Shown: positions 52,239-60,332 of the stretch, piece by piece | How positions within the stretch are numbered: position 1 is the first letter of the stretch | Layout of the letters: the number at the start of each line of letters is the position of its first letter | NCBI GenBank assembly: GCA_964551015.1 | Contig: CAZKBP010000011.1 | Location: 77,651 to 141,650 of the forward strand | Source: CAZKBP01 sp964551015 | Lineage (GTDB): Bacteria > Bacteroidota > Bacteroidia > Cytophagales > Microscillaceae | Reading direction: 5' to 3' | DNA: 64,000 nucleotides | Position numbers and translations under genes: made by a program | Notes under the pieces: model-generated | Seen by the model: the letters and a program-made list of their open reading frames with translations, nothing else | The model's database searches: none | What the model was told of the DNA's origin: nothing

Positions 52239-52484
52239 TTACAATTTCTCTACCATCTTATCCAGATTAATTTCTAAGTTATCTATCAACTCAATCGTCT
52301 CCGTCCAATCGGCGATTTCCCACTTCTGTGCCTGCCGTGCCGACATGACTTTACGGGTATCCGTGTAAATCCAGATGACCTTCTGTACGCCAAAGTCCAA
52401 TTGCTCCTGAGTTTTGATTTGGTAATAAGTCAGAGGAGAGTCAACTTCGCTTTCTTTAAAGATAAGGATTTTTGGGGAAAGGAT
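52239..52484 (-). pseudogene. N-terminally truncated Uma2-like pseudogene
   Basis: A minus-strand frame of 81 codons without a start reads like the C-terminal half of a Uma2-family protein: TYYQIKTQEQLDFGVQKVIW, IYTDTRKVMSARQAQKW and IELIDNLEINLDKMVEKL, ending in TAA. The N-terminal half is gone; a stop precedes the fragment. It lies 47 bp upstream of the intact Uma2 gene. The intact neighbour does not have the same tail, so this was a separate gene. Confidence 0.65.
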
Positions 52485-52858
52485 TTATGGTTCCTCAGAG
52501 ATATTAATTCAAAGATCGCCCAAAGAATAAATCATCATTTGGCAGTTTAGGCTCGAGTAAATCTAGGATTTTGTTTTCTAATCAGACTTCCAAAACTGAA
52601 ATTCCAGCACTACCTCCTCAACAAAAACTGCCAATCCAAGCTCGGCAAATAAGCCCTCACTATGCGGTTGGAAATATCACATGACCCAGTACTCACCTCT
52701 ACGAATCAGAGCCATAAACTTTTCATTAAATTTGGAGAGATTGACCAAAACGACCATAAACCAATTTCTAATCTGCCCTCTATTGATTTCTCAAGAAAAT
52801 GTATTAATATGCCAACTAACTCATCAGCACATTCATACAAGAGCATATCACCAAAAAT
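52485..52858. other. Intergenic region before glpK
   Basis: A weak minus-strand open stretch (52578-52676, LFAELGLAVFVEEVVLEFQF) may be another gene fragment. A TAAATTTG box (near 52726) upstream of glpK matches the Bacteroidota -7 element but lacks a clear -33 partner. Nothing else is supported. Confidence 0.35.
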
Positions 52859-54361
52859 ATGAATCCAGAAAATACTTACATCCTCGCCTTAGATCAAGGA
52901 ACTACGAGTTCGCGCGCCATTATTTTTGATCATCAAGGAAGCATCATTGCTACTTCCCAAAAAGAATTCAAGCAAATCTATCCACAATCTGGCTGGGTAG
53001 AGCACGACCCCAACGAAATCTGGTATACCCAAGCCTCCGTAGCCGCCGAGGTAGTCGCCAAGCAAAAGCTCCGTCGTGAACAAATCGCGGCGATTGGCAT
53101 TACCAACCAAAGAGAAACGACTATCGTTTGGGATCGAGAAACGGGCGAGCCCATCTACAACGCCATCGTCTGGCAAGACCGTCGGACCGCCTCCCGCTGT
53201 GATGCACTCAAAGCCCAAGGCCATACCCAAATGATTCAAGAGAAAACGGGTTTGGTTATCGACGCTTATTTTTCGGGAACGAAAGTGCAATGGATTCTGG
53301 AAAATGTAGACGGCGCACGCCAAAAAGCCGAACAAGGCAAGCTCGCTTTTGGCACCGTGGATAGCTGGCTTATTTGGAAATTTACGCTGGGCAAACAACA
53401 TCTCACCGACGTGACCAACGCCAGTCGTACCATGCTTTTCAATATTCACACCCTCACCTGGGACGAAGATTTATTAAAACTTTTCAATATTCCTGAAAGT
53501 ATGCTACCCGAGATACGCTCCAACAGCGAAGTGTACGGACATAATCAAACTGATCTCTTTGCTGTGGATGCTCCTATCGCAGGAATGGCCGGAGACCAAC
53601 AGGCAGCTCTCTTCGGGCAAATGTGCGTAGATGAGGGGATGATTAAAAATACCTACGGCACGGGTTGTTTTATGGTCTTGAATACAGGAGAAAAGCCCTT
53701 TGTTTCTAAAAATAATCTACTCAGTACCTTGGCTTGGAAAGTAGGCGATCAGGTTAACTATGCCTTGGAAGGGAGTATTTTTATCGCGGGAGCCGTGGTG
53801 CAATGGCTACGGGATGGCTTGGGCATTATCCAAAATTCTTCCCAAAGCGAAACCCTTGCCCAAAGCGTGGAAGACAATGGCGGGGTGTATTTCGTACCCG
53901 CGCTGACTGGATTGGGCGCACCGCATTGGGATCAATACGCCCAAGGCATGATGATCGGCCTCACCCGAGGGACTACCGCCGGACATATCGCCCGAGCCGC
54001 TCTGGAAGGAGTGACCTTCCAAGTCTATGATGTATTGCAAGCCATGGTGGCCGATACCAAGATTACTCCCGAAGAATTGCGAGTAGACGGAGGAGCCGTG
54101 GCCAATAGCCTAATGATGCAATTTCAGGCTGATATTTTAAATCTGCCCGTGGTGCGTCCCCAAGTTTTGGAGACGACCGCCTTGGGAGCCGCTTACTTCG
54201 CAGGGCTGGCAGTAGGCTATTGGAATGATTTGGAGGAGCTAAAAGCACAGTGGAAGATTGACCAGACTTTCCAGCCCAAAATGGAAGCTGCCCAAAGCAA
54301 AGACCTACTTCAAAACTGGCAACGAGCCTTGGATCGTGCCAAAGGCTGGGCTAAGGAGTAA
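52859..54361 (+). CDS. glpK: Glycerol kinase
   Basis: This 500-residue FGGY-family kinase phosphorylates glycerol to glycerol-3-phosphate. The N-terminal ATP site is ALDQGTTSSRAIIFD, followed by GWVEHDPNEIWYTQ, the glycerol site region GITNQRETTIVWDRETGEPI, and TDVTNASRTMLFNIHTLTWD. The C-terminal motif is MAGDQQAALFGQMCVDEGMI, with KNTYGTGCFMVLNTG and ELRVDGGAVANSLMMQFQAD. The length is normal. Downstream are two unknown paralogous genes and then glpD, all in the same direction, so this is a glycerol-use locus. There is no glpF facilitator gene in the window. Confidence 0.96.
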   Translation: MNPENTYILALDQGTTSSRAIIFDHQGSIIATSQKEFKQIYPQSGWVEHDPNEIWYTQASVAAEVVAKQKLRREQIAAIGITNQRETTIVWDRETGEPIYNAIVWQDRRTASRCDALKAQGHTQMIQEKTGLVIDAYFSGTKVQWILENVDGARQKAEQGKLAFGTVDSWLIWKFTLGKQHLTDVTNASRTMLFNIHTLTWDEDLLKLFNIPESMLPEIRSNSEVYGHNQTDLFAVDAPIAGMAGDQQAALFGQMCVDEGMIKNTYGTGCFMVLNTGEKPFVSKNNLLSTLAWKVGDQVNYALEGSIFIAGAVVQWLRDGLGIIQNSSQSETLAQSVEDNGGVYFVPALTGLGAPHWDQYAQGMMIGLTRGTTAGHIARAALEGVTFQVYDVLQAMVADTKITPEELRVDGGAVANSLMMQFQADILNLPVVRPQVLETTALGAAYFAGLAVGYWNDLEELKAQWKIDQTFQPKMEAAQSKDLLQNWQRALDRAKGWAKE

Positions 54362-54478
54362 ATTAGTTCATCCGTGAGTGCTAAACTTCATCAATTCTTG
54401 ATCTAATACATTTGGATTTAAGACAGGAATGGTGATCTTTTACATTGAATCGCTTTATGGAAAATAAAAATCTCTGGT

Positions 54479-54934
54479 ATGCCCATTAGTCGTAGTTCTG
54501 AACAATCTAGTAAAACACTCAAGGAGTTTTATCAAGAGGTCGCCAAGTGGGCAAAAGCACCCGGAGTAGGCCAGGGCATGCTTGAGCTATTAGCTATGAT
54601 CAATGGAATGTTCAAAGAAACACAACTTTATGGGCTAACTTCTCACTATCGTCTTTGTATTCAAGCCGAGGATGACTGGACAGCCCCTTGGTATGTCGTA
54701 GTAGTGGGTTCGCGCTTTGAAAAACTTTGTCATTACACCATTGAATACCTTCTTCCTGAAAATCCTCCCTGGCCACACGCCTCCGTGAGGGGAGAAGCCC
54801 GCAGCTTGGCGGATGCCAAAAATTACCTACTCATCGCCATGCACCGCAGCCAAGGTTGGAAAAACAATCCCGAACTCGAGGAGCTTCTAAAAGAAAACGG
54901 CCTCTACCCCGAAAATGCAAATAAAAATCCCTAA
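54479..54934 (+). CDS. Unknown protein inside the glp locus (paralogue 1)
   Basis: This 151-residue protein lies between glpK and glpD. It has no signal peptide or membrane helix, and no recognised family. Its motifs include GVGQGMLELLAMINGMF, WYVVVVGSRFE and the C-terminal LIAMHRSQGWKNNPEL. The same fold is repeated by the next gene, and the last ~60 codons of the two are nearly identical in DNA while the N-terminal halves differ strongly, which suggests gene conversion or a conserved functional tail. The start ATG at 54479 is 117 bp after the glpK stop. A role linked to glycerol metabolism is inferred from position only. Confidence 0.68.
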   Translation: MPISRSSEQSSKTLKEFYQEVAKWAKAPGVGQGMLELLAMINGMFKETQLYGLTSHYRLCIQAEDDWTAPWYVVVVGSRFEKLCHYTIEYLLPENPPWPHASVRGEARSLADAKNYLLIAMHRSQGWKNNPELEELLKENGLYPENANKNP

Positions 54935-54956
54935 CCTGAAACCTGAAACCAAAGTC

Positions 54957-55382
54957 ATGCCCATCCAAAGATGTTCCGCGCAAGCAATGCAATCACTGAA
55001 AGAATACTATGAGCACCTCCGGGATGATCGCCTACCTGACATCGGGATTGGCATGCTCGAGCTGCTAGATCTGGTGGATGAAATGTTTCAAGAAACAAAA
55101 ATATTTGGCTTGACTTCCATGATGGGCTTACTGCTTTTCGCCGAGGATGATGTGCCCTTCCCGTGGTACGTCAAGATTAGTAGCTTTGGCATTAGAGATT
55201 ATCATTTTGAATATCTTTTGCCAGAAGAACAAGCGCCTTGGCCGCACGCATTCGTGAGGGGAGAAGCACGAAACCTCGCGGATGCCAAAAATTACCTGCT
55301 CATCGCCATGCACCGTAGCCAAGGTTGGAAAAACAATCCCGAACTCAAGAGACTTCTAAAGGAAAACAACATCACTTTCTAA
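54957..55382 (+). CDS. Unknown protein inside the glp locus (paralogue 2)
   Basis: The ATG at 54957 gives a 141-residue protein; the frame is open 14 codons further upstream, overlapping the end of paralogue 1. It follows the same plan: GIGMLELLDLVDEMF, the acidic FAEDDVPFPWYV, and a tail LIAMHRSQGWKNNPEL almost identical to paralogue 1. The N-terminal 50 residues differ. No family is recognised. It ends 48 bp before glpD, so all four genes are probably in one transcript. The AED-D and WPHA patterns are shared and may mark an active or binding surface. Confidence 0.68.
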   Translation: MPIQRCSAQAMQSLKEYYEHLRDDRLPDIGIGMLELLDLVDEMFQETKIFGLTSMMGLLLFAEDDVPFPWYVKISSFGIRDYHFEYLLPEEQAPWPHAFVRGEARNLADAKNYLLIAMHRSQGWKNNPELKRLLKENNITF

Positions 55383-55430
55383 GCGACCAAAATAGAACCT
55401 GAAACTTTTAAGCCGCAACTTATAACAAAT

Positions 55431-57002
55431 ATGAAACGAAACCTGATGCTAGAAGAACTAAAATCTCAGGGAGATCAAACCTGGGATATAGTGGTGATCG
55501 GAGGAGGAGCAACTGGACTCGGAACTGCCTTGGAGGCCACCACGAGAGGCTTTAAGACGCTACTTTTGGAGCAAGCGGATTTTGCCAAGGGAACTTCCAG
55601 CCGAAGCACCAAACTCGTGCACGGTGGGGTGCGTTATCTGGCGCAGGGAGATGTGGGGCTAGTGCGAGAAGCACTCAAAGAACGAGGACTTTTGCTCAGA
55701 AACGCGCCTCATCTGGTCAAGAATCTAAGCTTTATCATTCCCGCTTATCAATGGTGGACAGGCCCTTACTACGCCGTTGGTCTGAAAGTCTACGACGGAC
55801 TTTCGGGCAAGCTGAGCTTAGGAAGCTCCAAATTTATTTCCAAGAAAAAAGCCTTGGCCGCCCTACCCACTCTTAAGCAAAAAGGCTTAAAAGGAGGCAT
55901 CATGTACCAGGACGGTCAGTTTGATGATGCCCGCCTGGCACTCAACATCGCGCAAACGGCAGCCAAAGCGGGGGCAACCATCCTGAATTATTTTAAAGTA
56001 ACGGGCCTAAAAAAATCGCCCTCGGGCAAAATCCAAGCCGTGCAAGCCACGGATTTGGAAACCCGAGACACCTACGATATTCAAGCCAAATTAGTGATCA
56101 ATGCCACCGGTGTTTTCGTGGATGATATCCTGAGAATGGATCAGCCCGAAGCCAAAAAAACTGTCAAGCCCAGCCAAGGAGTGCATATCGTCTTGGATAA
56201 AAAATTCCTGCCCAGTGACTCCGCTCTCATGATTCCCAAAACTGAAGACGGACGCGTGCTCTTTGCCATTCCTTGGCACGAGAAAGTAGTGGTGGGAACC
56301 ACTGATACACCCATTGAACGGGCTTCTTTAGAGCCTCGTGCTTTAGATGAAGAAATTGATTTTATCCTCCGTACGGCCCAGCAATATCTCAGCACACCCC
56401 CTCAGAAGGAAGATGTAAGAGCCGTTTACAGTGGCTTGCGTCCACTCGCTGCACCTCAGGGCGATAGCCAAAAGACCAAAGAAATCTCTCGTAGTCACAA
56501 AATTGTGGTGTCTGACTCCCATCTCATTACCATCATCGGGGGTAAGTGGACTACCTACCGCAAAATGGGCGAGGATGTGATTGACAAAGCCATTCAGGTA
56601 GGCGACTTAGAAAAGCGAGCTAGTATTACCGCCGAACTCGCCATCCACGGCCATACCAACGGACAAAAAAATGCTTCCGAAGATTTCCTCAAAATCTATG
56701 GCTCCGATGCCCAAGCCATTCGTGAACTGATGGAGGAGAGCAAAGATTTACAAGCAAAACTTCATCCCGATTACGCATTCAACCAAGCGCAAGTGGTCTG
56801 GGCGGCCAGAGAAGAGATGGCACGGACCGTAGAAGACGTACTTTCGCGACGAATGCGCATTTTACTCCAAGATGCCCAAGCCAGCCTCGAGATGGCTCCC
56901 CAAGTAGCACGCCTTCTCGCTTCTGAACTAGGCAAAGACGAAGCTTGGCAACGACAACAAGTGGAGGAATATCAGGAGTTGGCCAAGGGCTATATGATGT
57001 AG
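55431..57002 (+). CDS. glpD: FAD-dependent glycerol-3-phosphate dehydrogenase
   Basis: This 523-residue flavoprotein oxidises glycerol-3-phosphate to dihydroxyacetone phosphate and passes electrons to quinones at the inner membrane. The FAD site is VVIGGGATGLGTALEATTRG with LLLEQADFAKGTSSRSTKLV and HGGVRYLAQGDVGLVREA, then IINATGVFVDDI-like (LVINATGVFVDDIL) and YSGLRPLAAPQGD. The C-terminal domain (VVWAAREEMARTVEDVLSRR) is typical of GlpD/GlpA. The length is normal. It completes the glycerol pathway with glpK 1.1 kb upstream. The 81-bp repeat array begins about 50 bp after its stop. Confidence 0.95.
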   Translation: MKRNLMLEELKSQGDQTWDIVVIGGGATGLGTALEATTRGFKTLLLEQADFAKGTSSRSTKLVHGGVRYLAQGDVGLVREALKERGLLLRNAPHLVKNLSFIIPAYQWWTGPYYAVGLKVYDGLSGKLSLGSSKFISKKKALAALPTLKQKGLKGGIMYQDGQFDDARLALNIAQTAAKAGATILNYFKVTGLKKSPSGKIQAVQATDLETRDTYDIQAKLVINATGVFVDDILRMDQPEAKKTVKPSQGVHIVLDKKFLPSDSALMIPKTEDGRVLFAIPWHEKVVVGTTDTPIERASLEPRALDEEIDFILRTAQQYLSTPPQKEDVRAVYSGLRPLAAPQGDSQKTKEISRSHKIVVSDSHLITIIGGKWTTYRKMGEDVIDKAIQVGDLEKRASITAELAIHGHTNGQKNASEDFLKIYGSDAQAIRELMEESKDLQAKLHPDYAFNQAQVVWAAREEMARTVEDVLSRRMRILLQDAQASLEMAPQVARLLASELGKDEAWQRQQVEEYQELAKGYMM

Positions 57003-57055
57003 AGAAAACGGAATTTAGGAGAGCGTAGAAAATCATTCGCGCTTAATTCATCTTT

Positions 57056-57364
57056 CCCTCGCGCTCGTCTCCGACGAGTGCGCACTGGTTTGGCGTTTTG
57101 AACGCCGTCCTCAACCAGAAATGTAACTCGCGCTTTAACTCGCGCTCGTCTCTGACGAGTGCGCACTGGTTTGGCGTTTTGAACGCCGTCCTCAACCAGA
57201 AATGCAACTCGCGCTTTCCCTCGCGCTCGTCTCCGACGAGTGCGCACTGGTTTAGCGTTTTTAACGCCGTCCTCAACCAGAAATGCAACTCGCGCTCGTC
57301 TCCGTTAACTCGCGCTCGTCTCTGACGAGTGCGCACTGGTTTGGCGTTTTGAACGCCGTCCTCA
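57056..57364. repeat. 81-bp tandem repeat with two hairpins per unit
   Basis: Four copies of an 81-bp unit are present; GCGCACTGG recurs at 57080, 57161, 57242 and 57331, so the last step is longer because of a partial duplication. Each unit carries two perfect hairpins: CTCGTC-TCC-GACGAG and GGCGTT-TTG-AACGCC (one is altered in copy 3). The region is richer in G+C than its surroundings. Because 81 is a multiple of three, frames stay open across it on the minus strand, but these are repeat artefacts. The remaining bases to katG (57365-57517) hold a promoter-like element. Confidence 0.85.
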
Positions 57365-57450
57365 TTGAGCAATTCTAAGTCAAATTAATCTAATAGTTTT
57401 TGCCTATAATCATATAAGAAATATAGATAAAAATTATTAAAAGATTATTG

Positions 57451-57458
57451 TAAATTTG
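57451..57458 (+). promoter_or_regulatory. Possible -7 promoter element of katG
   Basis: TAAATTTG matches the Bacteroidota -7 consensus TAnnTTTG and would place the mRNA start about 50 bp before the katG ATG. A clear -33 TTG partner is not seen, so confidence is low. Confidence 0.35.
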
Positions 57459-57517
57459 TTTCAGTGCAATCAACGCTTTCAATTAATAAAACATTCATTC
57501 ATAAATAATTTATTATC

Positions 57518-59749
57518 ATGGAAAATAACATGAACGGCAACGGCATGAACGGAGCCGACAAATGCCCCTTCCTAAACGGAGGACTCAAACAAGTGGCTGG
57601 CAGCGGTATGACCAATCAAGACTGGTTCCCCAATCAGTTGAAGCTGAACATCCTCCGCCAACACTCTTCTTTGTCTAACCCGATGGATAAAGATTTTAAC
57701 TATGCTGAGGAATTCAAATCTCTCGATTTACAAGCGGTCAAGCAAGACCTCTACGACCTGATGACTGATTCTCAGGAATGGTGGCCAGCAGACTATGGTC
57801 ATTATGGTCCATTTTTTATCCGCATGGCTTGGCACGTAGCAGGTACTTACCGTATGACCGACGGTCGTGGTGGTGGTGGTACGGGTGCTCAGCGTTTTGC
57901 CCCCCTCAATAGCTGGCCTGATAACACCAACCTTGATAAAGCTCGTTTGTTGCTTTGGCCAATCAAGCAAAAATATGGTAGAAAAATCTCTTGGGCGGAT
58001 TTGTTCATCCTGACGGGTAACTGCGCCCTAGAATCCATGGGACTTCCCACCTTTGGCTTTGCTGGTGGTCGTGAAGACATCTGGGAATCTGAGCAAGACA
58101 TCTATTGGGGTTCTGAAAAAGAAATGATGGGCGTAGATCGCTACACCGGAGAGCGTGAACTGGAAAACCCCCTCGCCGCTTCTCACATGGGATTGATCTA
58201 TGTGAATCCCGAAGGCCCTGATGGTAACCCTGATCCACTGGCTGCCGCACACGATATTCGCGAAACTTTTGGCCGAATGGCAATGAATGATTACGAAACC
58301 GTGGCTTTGATTGCAGGTGGACACACTTTTGGTAAGTGCCACGGTGCTGCCAACGATGCCGAATATCTCTTGGCTGGCCCCGCCGGAGCCACTATCGAGG
58401 AGCAGAGTATGGGTTGGAAAAGTAACTTTGGTACAGGAATGGCGAATGACACCATTACCAGTGGTATCGAGGGTGCTTGGACCAAGACCCCAACCAAATG
58501 GAGCAACGATTATTTTGACCACCTCTTTGGCTACGAGTGGGAGCTAACCAAAAGCCCCGGCGGAGCTCACCAGTGGAAGCCCAAAGGTGATGCCGGTGCG
58601 GGTACCATTCCTGATGCCCATGATCCTTCTAAGAGCCACGCGCCTTTCATGCTCACGACTGACCTTTCTTTGAGAATGGACCCCGAGTATGAGAAAGTTT
58701 CCAGACATTTTCATGAGAATCCTGAAGAATTTGCCGATGCTTTCGCCCGCGCTTGGTTCAAACTGACCCACCGTGACATGGGACCCAAGTCTTGCTACCT
58801 AGGCCCTGAGGTGCCCGAAGAAGAACTAATCTGGCAAGACCCTGTTCCAGCCGTTGCGCACGAACTTATTGACGAAGCAGACATTAGCGAATTGAAAAAG
58901 AGAATTCTAGCCTCTGGCCTGACGATCTCTCAACTCGTATCTACGGCTTGGGCTTCTGCCTACACGTTCCGTGGTTCTGACCGTCGTGGTGGTGCCAATG
59001 GTGCCCGTATTCGTTTGGCTCCTCAGAAAGATTGGGAAGTCAACAATCCTGAGCAACTGGCCAAAGTATTAGAAACTTACGAAGGCATTCAAAAAGAATT
59101 CAACGGAGCGCAAATGGGCGGTAAAATGGTTTCCATCGCCGATCTGATCGTATTAGGAGGATGTGCCGCCATTGAAGAAGCTGCCAAAAACGCAGGTCAG
59201 GAAGTAAATGTACCTTTCACGCCCGGGCGTACCGATGCTACCCAAGAGCAGACGGATGTAGACTCTTTCACGGTATTAGAGCCAGGAGCAGATGGATTCC
59301 GTAACTACAAAAATCCAAAGCACGAAGTATCTGCCGAGGAAATGTTAGTGGACAAAGCACAACTTCTAACCTTAACCGTGCCTGAAATGACGGTGTTATT
59401 AGGAGGAATGCGTGTGTTGAATACCAATTTTGATCATTCTCAGCACGGGGTATTCACGGATCGTCCCGAGACGCTTACCAATGATTTCTTTGTGAACCTG
59501 TTGGATATGGGTACTAAATGGCAAAAATCTTCTGACTCCGAAGATGTATTTGAAGGCCAAGACCGCAAAACAGGTCAACCCAAGTGGACAGGAACACGCG
59601 TTGATTTGGTTTTTGGATCAAATGCCGAGCTACGTGCCATCGCTGAGGTGTATGCCTGTGCAGATTCACAAGAGAAGTTTGTGAATGACTTTGTAGCCGC
59701 TTGGGACAAAGTGATGAACCTAGATCGCTTTGAACTGATTTACAACTAA
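57518..59749 (+). CDS. katG: Catalase-peroxidase
   Basis: This 743-residue bifunctional haem enzyme removes hydrogen peroxide. It has both halves of the KatG duplication. The distal haem pocket is R102, W105, H106 (IRMAWHVAGTYR), the proximal His is H269 (LIAGGHTFGKCHGA), and the covalent catalytic adduct residues W105, Y228 (MGLIYVNPEG) and M254 (FGRMAMND) are all present, so catalase activity should be intact. There is no signal peptide, so it is cytoplasmic. A terminator-like hairpin lies after it, then an ankyrin gene in the same direction; ankyrin proteins next to catalase genes are known in other bacteria and can be needed for full catalase function. Confidence 0.96.
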   Translation: MENNMNGNGMNGADKCPFLNGGLKQVAGSGMTNQDWFPNQLKLNILRQHSSLSNPMDKDFNYAEEFKSLDLQAVKQDLYDLMTDSQEWWPADYGHYGPFFIRMAWHVAGTYRMTDGRGGGGTGAQRFAPLNSWPDNTNLDKARLLLWPIKQKYGRKISWADLFILTGNCALESMGLPTFGFAGGREDIWESEQDIYWGSEKEMMGVDRYTGERELENPLAASHMGLIYVNPEGPDGNPDPLAAAHDIRETFGRMAMNDYETVALIAGGHTFGKCHGAANDAEYLLAGPAGATIEEQSMGWKSNFGTGMANDTITSGIEGAWTKTPTKWSNDYFDHLFGYEWELTKSPGGAHQWKPKGDAGAGTIPDAHDPSKSHAPFMLTTDLSLRMDPEYEKVSRHFHENPEEFADAFARAWFKLTHRDMGPKSCYLGPEVPEEELIWQDPVPAVAHELIDEADISELKKRILASGLTISQLVSTAWASAYTFRGSDRRGGANGARIRLAPQKDWEVNNPEQLAKVLETYEGIQKEFNGAQMGGKMVSIADLIVLGGCAAIEEAAKNAGQEVNVPFTPGRTDATQEQTDVDSFTVLEPGADGFRNYKNPKHEVSAEEMLVDKAQLLTLTVPEMTVLLGGMRVLNTNFDHSQHGVFTDRPETLTNDFFVNLLDMGTKWQKSSDSEDVFEGQDRKTGQPKWTGTRVDLVFGSNAELRAIAEVYACADSQEKFVNDFVAAWDKVMNLDRFELIYN

Positions 59750-59776
59750 GCATTTACATATAAGTATTGGATAGAG

Positions 59777-59804
59777 AAGGGAGCCTCGCGCTCCTTTCTT
59801 TTAT
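59777..59804 (+). terminator. katG terminator
   Basis: An 8-bp stem AAGGGAGC / GCTCCTTT (one wobble) with a CTCGC loop is followed by a T-rich run (TTTCTTTTATTT). It lies 28 bp past the katG stop and upstream of the ankyrin gene, so read-through would be needed for co-expression. Confidence 0.8.
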
Positions 59805-59857
59805 TTCAGGCGATTCCCCACGGGAAAATAAAAAATAACCGATAAATACTAGATCAC

Positions 59858-60319
59858 ATGAATTTTTTTGACTTAATCAGACAAGGGCAGCTTGCTCAAA
59901 TCAAAACAATGGTACAAGCCGACTCGAGCCTGCTGACGCAAGCCGACCCCAAAGGTTTTACCCCCTTGATTCTAGCGACTTATACCAACCAATCAGAGGT
60001 GGCCCGCTTTCTTCTAGAAGCTGGAGCCGATGTCAATGCCAAGGATGCCGCTGGCAACACGGCACTGATGGGTATTGCTTTCAAGGGCAATACCGAAATG
60101 GCTCGTCTGTTGATAGAAAAGGGAGCCAACGTGAACGTGACCAATGCCAGCGGGGCCACGGCTTTGATCTACGCCGCTACTTTTGGTCAGACAGAAATAG
60201 CTCGTTTGTTATTAGCCAAGGGAGCCGACAAAACCATCCAAGATGCAGAAGGCAACACGGCTCTTATGCACGCCAAATTTAAGCAATTCACGGAATTAGC
60301 GAGTTTGCTGGAGGGATGA
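59858..60319 (+). CDS. Ankyrin-repeat protein (AnkB-like)
   Basis: This 153-residue protein is made of about four ankyrin repeats: GFTPLILATYTNQSEVARFL, AGNTALMGIAFKGNTEMARL, GATALIYAATFGQTEIARLL and GNTALMHAKFKQ, each followed by the ...GADVNAKD or GANVNVTN turn. There is no signal peptide. The length and position beside a catalase resemble AnkB of Pseudomonas, which supports catalase in the periplasm; here katG is cytoplasmic, so the partner role may differ. It is probably a protein-binding scaffold. Confidence 0.9.
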   Translation: MNFFDLIRQGQLAQIKTMVQADSSLLTQADPKGFTPLILATYTNQSEVARFLLEAGADVNAKDAAGNTALMGIAFKGNTEMARLLIEKGANVNVTNASGATALIYAATFGQTEIARLLLAKGADKTIQDAEGNTALMHAKFKQFTELASLLEG

Positions 60320-60332
60320 GTTGGGATGTAAA

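Noticed and set aside
52889..53449. 186-codon minus-strand frame inside glpK
   Set aside because: It is the antisense shadow of a well-supported gene and has no independent start signal.
57043..57372. Open frames on both strands across the 81-bp repeat
   Set aside because: They stay open only because the repeat length is a multiple of three; there is no start context or protein-like composition.
58028..58522. 164-codon minus-strand frame inside katG
   Set aside because: Antisense shadow of katG with unlikely composition.
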